Below are positions 62,775 through 64,000 of a stretch of 64,000 bases of DNA, piece after piece. Position numbers and translations under genes: made by a program. Location of the stretch: positions 1-64,000 of the forward strand of contig CAZEDB010000006.1 in NCBI GenBank assembly GCA_964510855.1, written 5' to 3'. The notes beneath the pieces were generated by a model. The model was given only the letters and a program-made list of their open reading frames with translations. It was not told the DNA's origin and did not search any database. This DNA is from UBA8828 sp964510855 (lineage in GTDB: Bacteria; Verrucomicrobiota; Verrucomicrobiia; Opitutales; UBA953). Position 1 is the first letter of the stretch, and each line of letters begins with the position of its first letter.

Positions 62775-62984
62775 CAGCCTCCCCGCTCGGAAATCGAAAG
62801 CTAACCCGCCGAACAGCTAAGCAGCTGAGNNNNNNNNNNNNNNNNNNNNNNNNNNNNNNNNNNNNNNNNNNNNNNNNNNNNNNNNNNNNNNNNNNNNNNN
62901 NNNNNNNNNNNNNNNNNNNNNNNNNNNNNCAGCCTCCCCGCTCGGAAATCGAAAGCTAACCCGCCGAACAGCTAAGCAGCTGAG
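62775..62984. other. scaffold gap with 55-base duplicated edges
   Basis: Bases 62830-62929 are 100 Ns. The 55 bases before the gap (62775-62829) are identical to the 55 bases after it (62930-62984). Same pattern and same length as at 22467-22676, so this is most likely an unmerged assembler overlap inside repetitive sequence. Confidence 0.9.
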
Positions 62985-62986
62985 AC

Positions 62987-63070
62987 GAGATTAGGGATTA
63001 GAGATGAGAGATAGTTAGCTACGAAGCTAACAAGCCATCGAGCTAGTGAGCTAACGAGCTAATGAGTTAT
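62987..63070. repeat. heptad-then-octad array, mirror image of the 59.6 kb array
   Basis: Four heptads of the GGGATNA family (62987-63014) are followed directly by seven 8-base units (63015-63070) with consensus NNAGCTAN, the reverse complement of TAGCTNNN. The order and strand are inverted relative to 59602-59885. The oligopeptide-binding gene ends a few bases beyond. Confidence 0.82.
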
Positions 63071-63074
63071 ACCA

Positions 63075-64000
63075 CTATCTCACTTCACTCCTCAACCGCA
63101 CATGCTTGAGGGGGTGAATGTCGAGTAAGGTTGGGTGCCAGCCTTCGACTTCAGGACGGATCAAAAACTTACTACGGTTAAAGACCACAGGCAAGACGGG
63201 TGCCCCTGCAATTAATCGGGCTTCGGCTTGCTGGAAGAACTCGTAACGACGCTCACGGTTTCCTTCTGCCGCTGCGGCACGAATCAGACGATCATACTCT
63301 GGATCTGACCAACCCGTCTGATTCATTTCATTACCGGTGGTGAACATTTCTAGGAACGTGTTGGGGTCGTTGTAGTCACCTGTCCAAGCTGAGCGGGCGA
63401 GTTGATAGTCCCCCTTTTGCAGGCTCTGGAGATAAATTTTCCACTCTTGATTTCGAATCACTACTTCGATGCCTAATTCGCGGCGCCACATCTCTTGATA
63501 GGCTTGGGCAGCTAAGATGGAACCTTCCGAGGTGTTGGTGAGATATTCCAAACGCGGAAAGCCCCGTCCTTCCGGGTAGCCTGCGTCAGCGAGTAAGCGA
63601 CGGGCCGCATCACGGTCCTGACTCCAGGCATGGCGACTCACGTAACCCGCAGTCCCTGGAGGCGTCATAGCCAAGGCAGGCGTTTCGCCCGAGCGAAGGA
63701 CTTTTTCTGCCATCAGCTTTCGATCAATGACTTTGCCGAGGGCTTGGCGGACTCGGACGTCGCTTAAAGCCCGAGCAACCTCAGGGTTACCTGTAACTTG
63801 GGTATTAACCCGAATATACGAAACCGAGAGGTAAGGATCAACCCGGAGAGCTGGATCTTTAGCGGCTATCAGACGATGCACTTTGTAAGGCGGCACCGCC
63901 CCCGTTATATGCAGTTCACCCCCACGAAACGCACGCTCTTCCGTATAAAGATCGGAGATAGCACGAAACTCAACCGCACGCAGTGAGACCGTCTCAGCAT
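63075..64000 (-). CDS. peptide/oligopeptide ABC transporter substrate-binding protein (5'-truncated by window)
   Basis: The minus-strand frame stays open from its stop at 63075 to the window end, so the start lies outside. The visible 308 residues are the C-terminal half of an SBP_bac_5 (OppA/DppA) protein, with VRQALGKVIDRKLMAEKV, RRLLADAGYPEGRGFP, and RSAWTGDYNDPNTFLEMF. Such proteins bind peptides in the periplasm for ABC import. The GTG at 63896 is internal, not the start. Permease genes are not visible. Confidence 0.9.
   Translation of the reverse strand, partial: AETVSLRAVEFRAISDLYTEERAFRGGELHITGAVPPYKVHRLIAAKDPALRVDPYLSVSYIRVNTQVTGNPEVARALSDVRVRQALGKVIDRKLMAEKVLRSGETPALAMTPPGTAGYVSRHAWSQDRDAARRLLADAGYPEGRGFPRLEYLTNTSEGSILAAQAYQEMWRRELGIEVVIRNQEWKIYLQSLQKGDYQLARSAWTGDYNDPNTFLEMFTTGNEMNQTGWSDPEYDRLIRAAAAEGNRERRYEFFQQAEARLIAGAPVLPVVFNRSKFLIRPEVEGWHPTLLDIHPLKHVRLRSEVR

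Noticed and set aside
59602..63070. The repeat arrays as a CRISPR or integron attC array
   Set aside because: The units are only 7 or 8 bases, with no spacers of 25-40 bases and no attC-like stems, and no cas or integrase gene is near. XerC is 40 kb away and chromosomal in type.

Overview
The window reads as a compact, moderately GC-rich bacterial chromosome segment made almost entirely of housekeeping genes. The gene set fits Verrucomicrobiota, probably an Opitutae-like lineage. The reasons are the long three-domain IspG, a bS22/mS38-type mini ribosomal protein, a Zwf-OpcA pair, prepilin-like proteins, TAT-exported Gfo/Idh and PQQ-type sugar enzymes, and transcript-leading genes that mostly lack Shine-Dalgarno motifs. 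This placement is inference; no rRNA or tRNA gene is present to settle it. Many genes overlap by 4 bases (ATGA) or converge with overlapping stop codons.

Layout. 0-12 kb: a beta-CASP metallo-hydrolase with an amidase, rpoN, a GYF_2 membrane protein leading a ribose-type sugar ABC transporter (binding protein, ATPase, permease), a TolB-like propeller, and an Mrp/ApbC ATPase with a small partner gene. 12-18 kb: rpmG, a clan GH-D-like glycoside hydrolase, bS22, ispE and an S9 (DPP IV-like) peptidase. 18-27.4 kb: xerC-queF, ispC-rseP, ispG, gpmI and ispH, so four MEP isoprenoid-pathway genes lie within about 12.4 kb. 27-35 kb: a PQQ-type dehydrogenase, a discoidin-domain protein, and a minus-strand operon yraN-zwf-opcA-rdgB-coaB-histidine kinase. 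35-46 kb: recD2, a U32 peptidase, a dimeric dUTPase with a pilin-like protein, rpmH-rnpA-yidD, a LOG family protein, a CPBP protease, a GH109-like oxidoreductase and tsaE. 46-57 kb: typA, an M3 peptidase, a BFN nuclease with dus, obg, ilvC and an ABC-F protein. 57-64 kb: GAF, DUF485 with an acetate-type symporter, hemC-hemD-trpF, glnB behind a near-perfect sigma-54 promoter, and the end of an oligopeptide-binding protein.

The clearest unexplained structure is a set of intergenic arrays made of a degenerate 7-base unit (CCCTNAT / ATNAGGG) and a degenerate 8-base unit (TAGCTNNN). They lie in opposite orientation on the two sides of hemC-hemD-trpF-glnB, and heptads also occur next to the first assembly gap. 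Both 100-N gaps are flanked by an exact 55-base duplication, which looks like an unmerged assembler overlap rather than biology.

Functional links: rpoN, the sigma-54 promoter of glnB and an NtrB-like kinase point to sigma-54-controlled nitrogen signalling. The MEP genes, hemCD, ilvC, trpF, zwf and gpmI show an autotrophic-style biosynthetic core. The glycoside hydrolases, sugar ABC transporter, PQQ-type enzyme and isomerase suggest polysaccharide or sugar use. No CRISPR array, prophage, insertion sequence, rRNA or tRNA was recognised.
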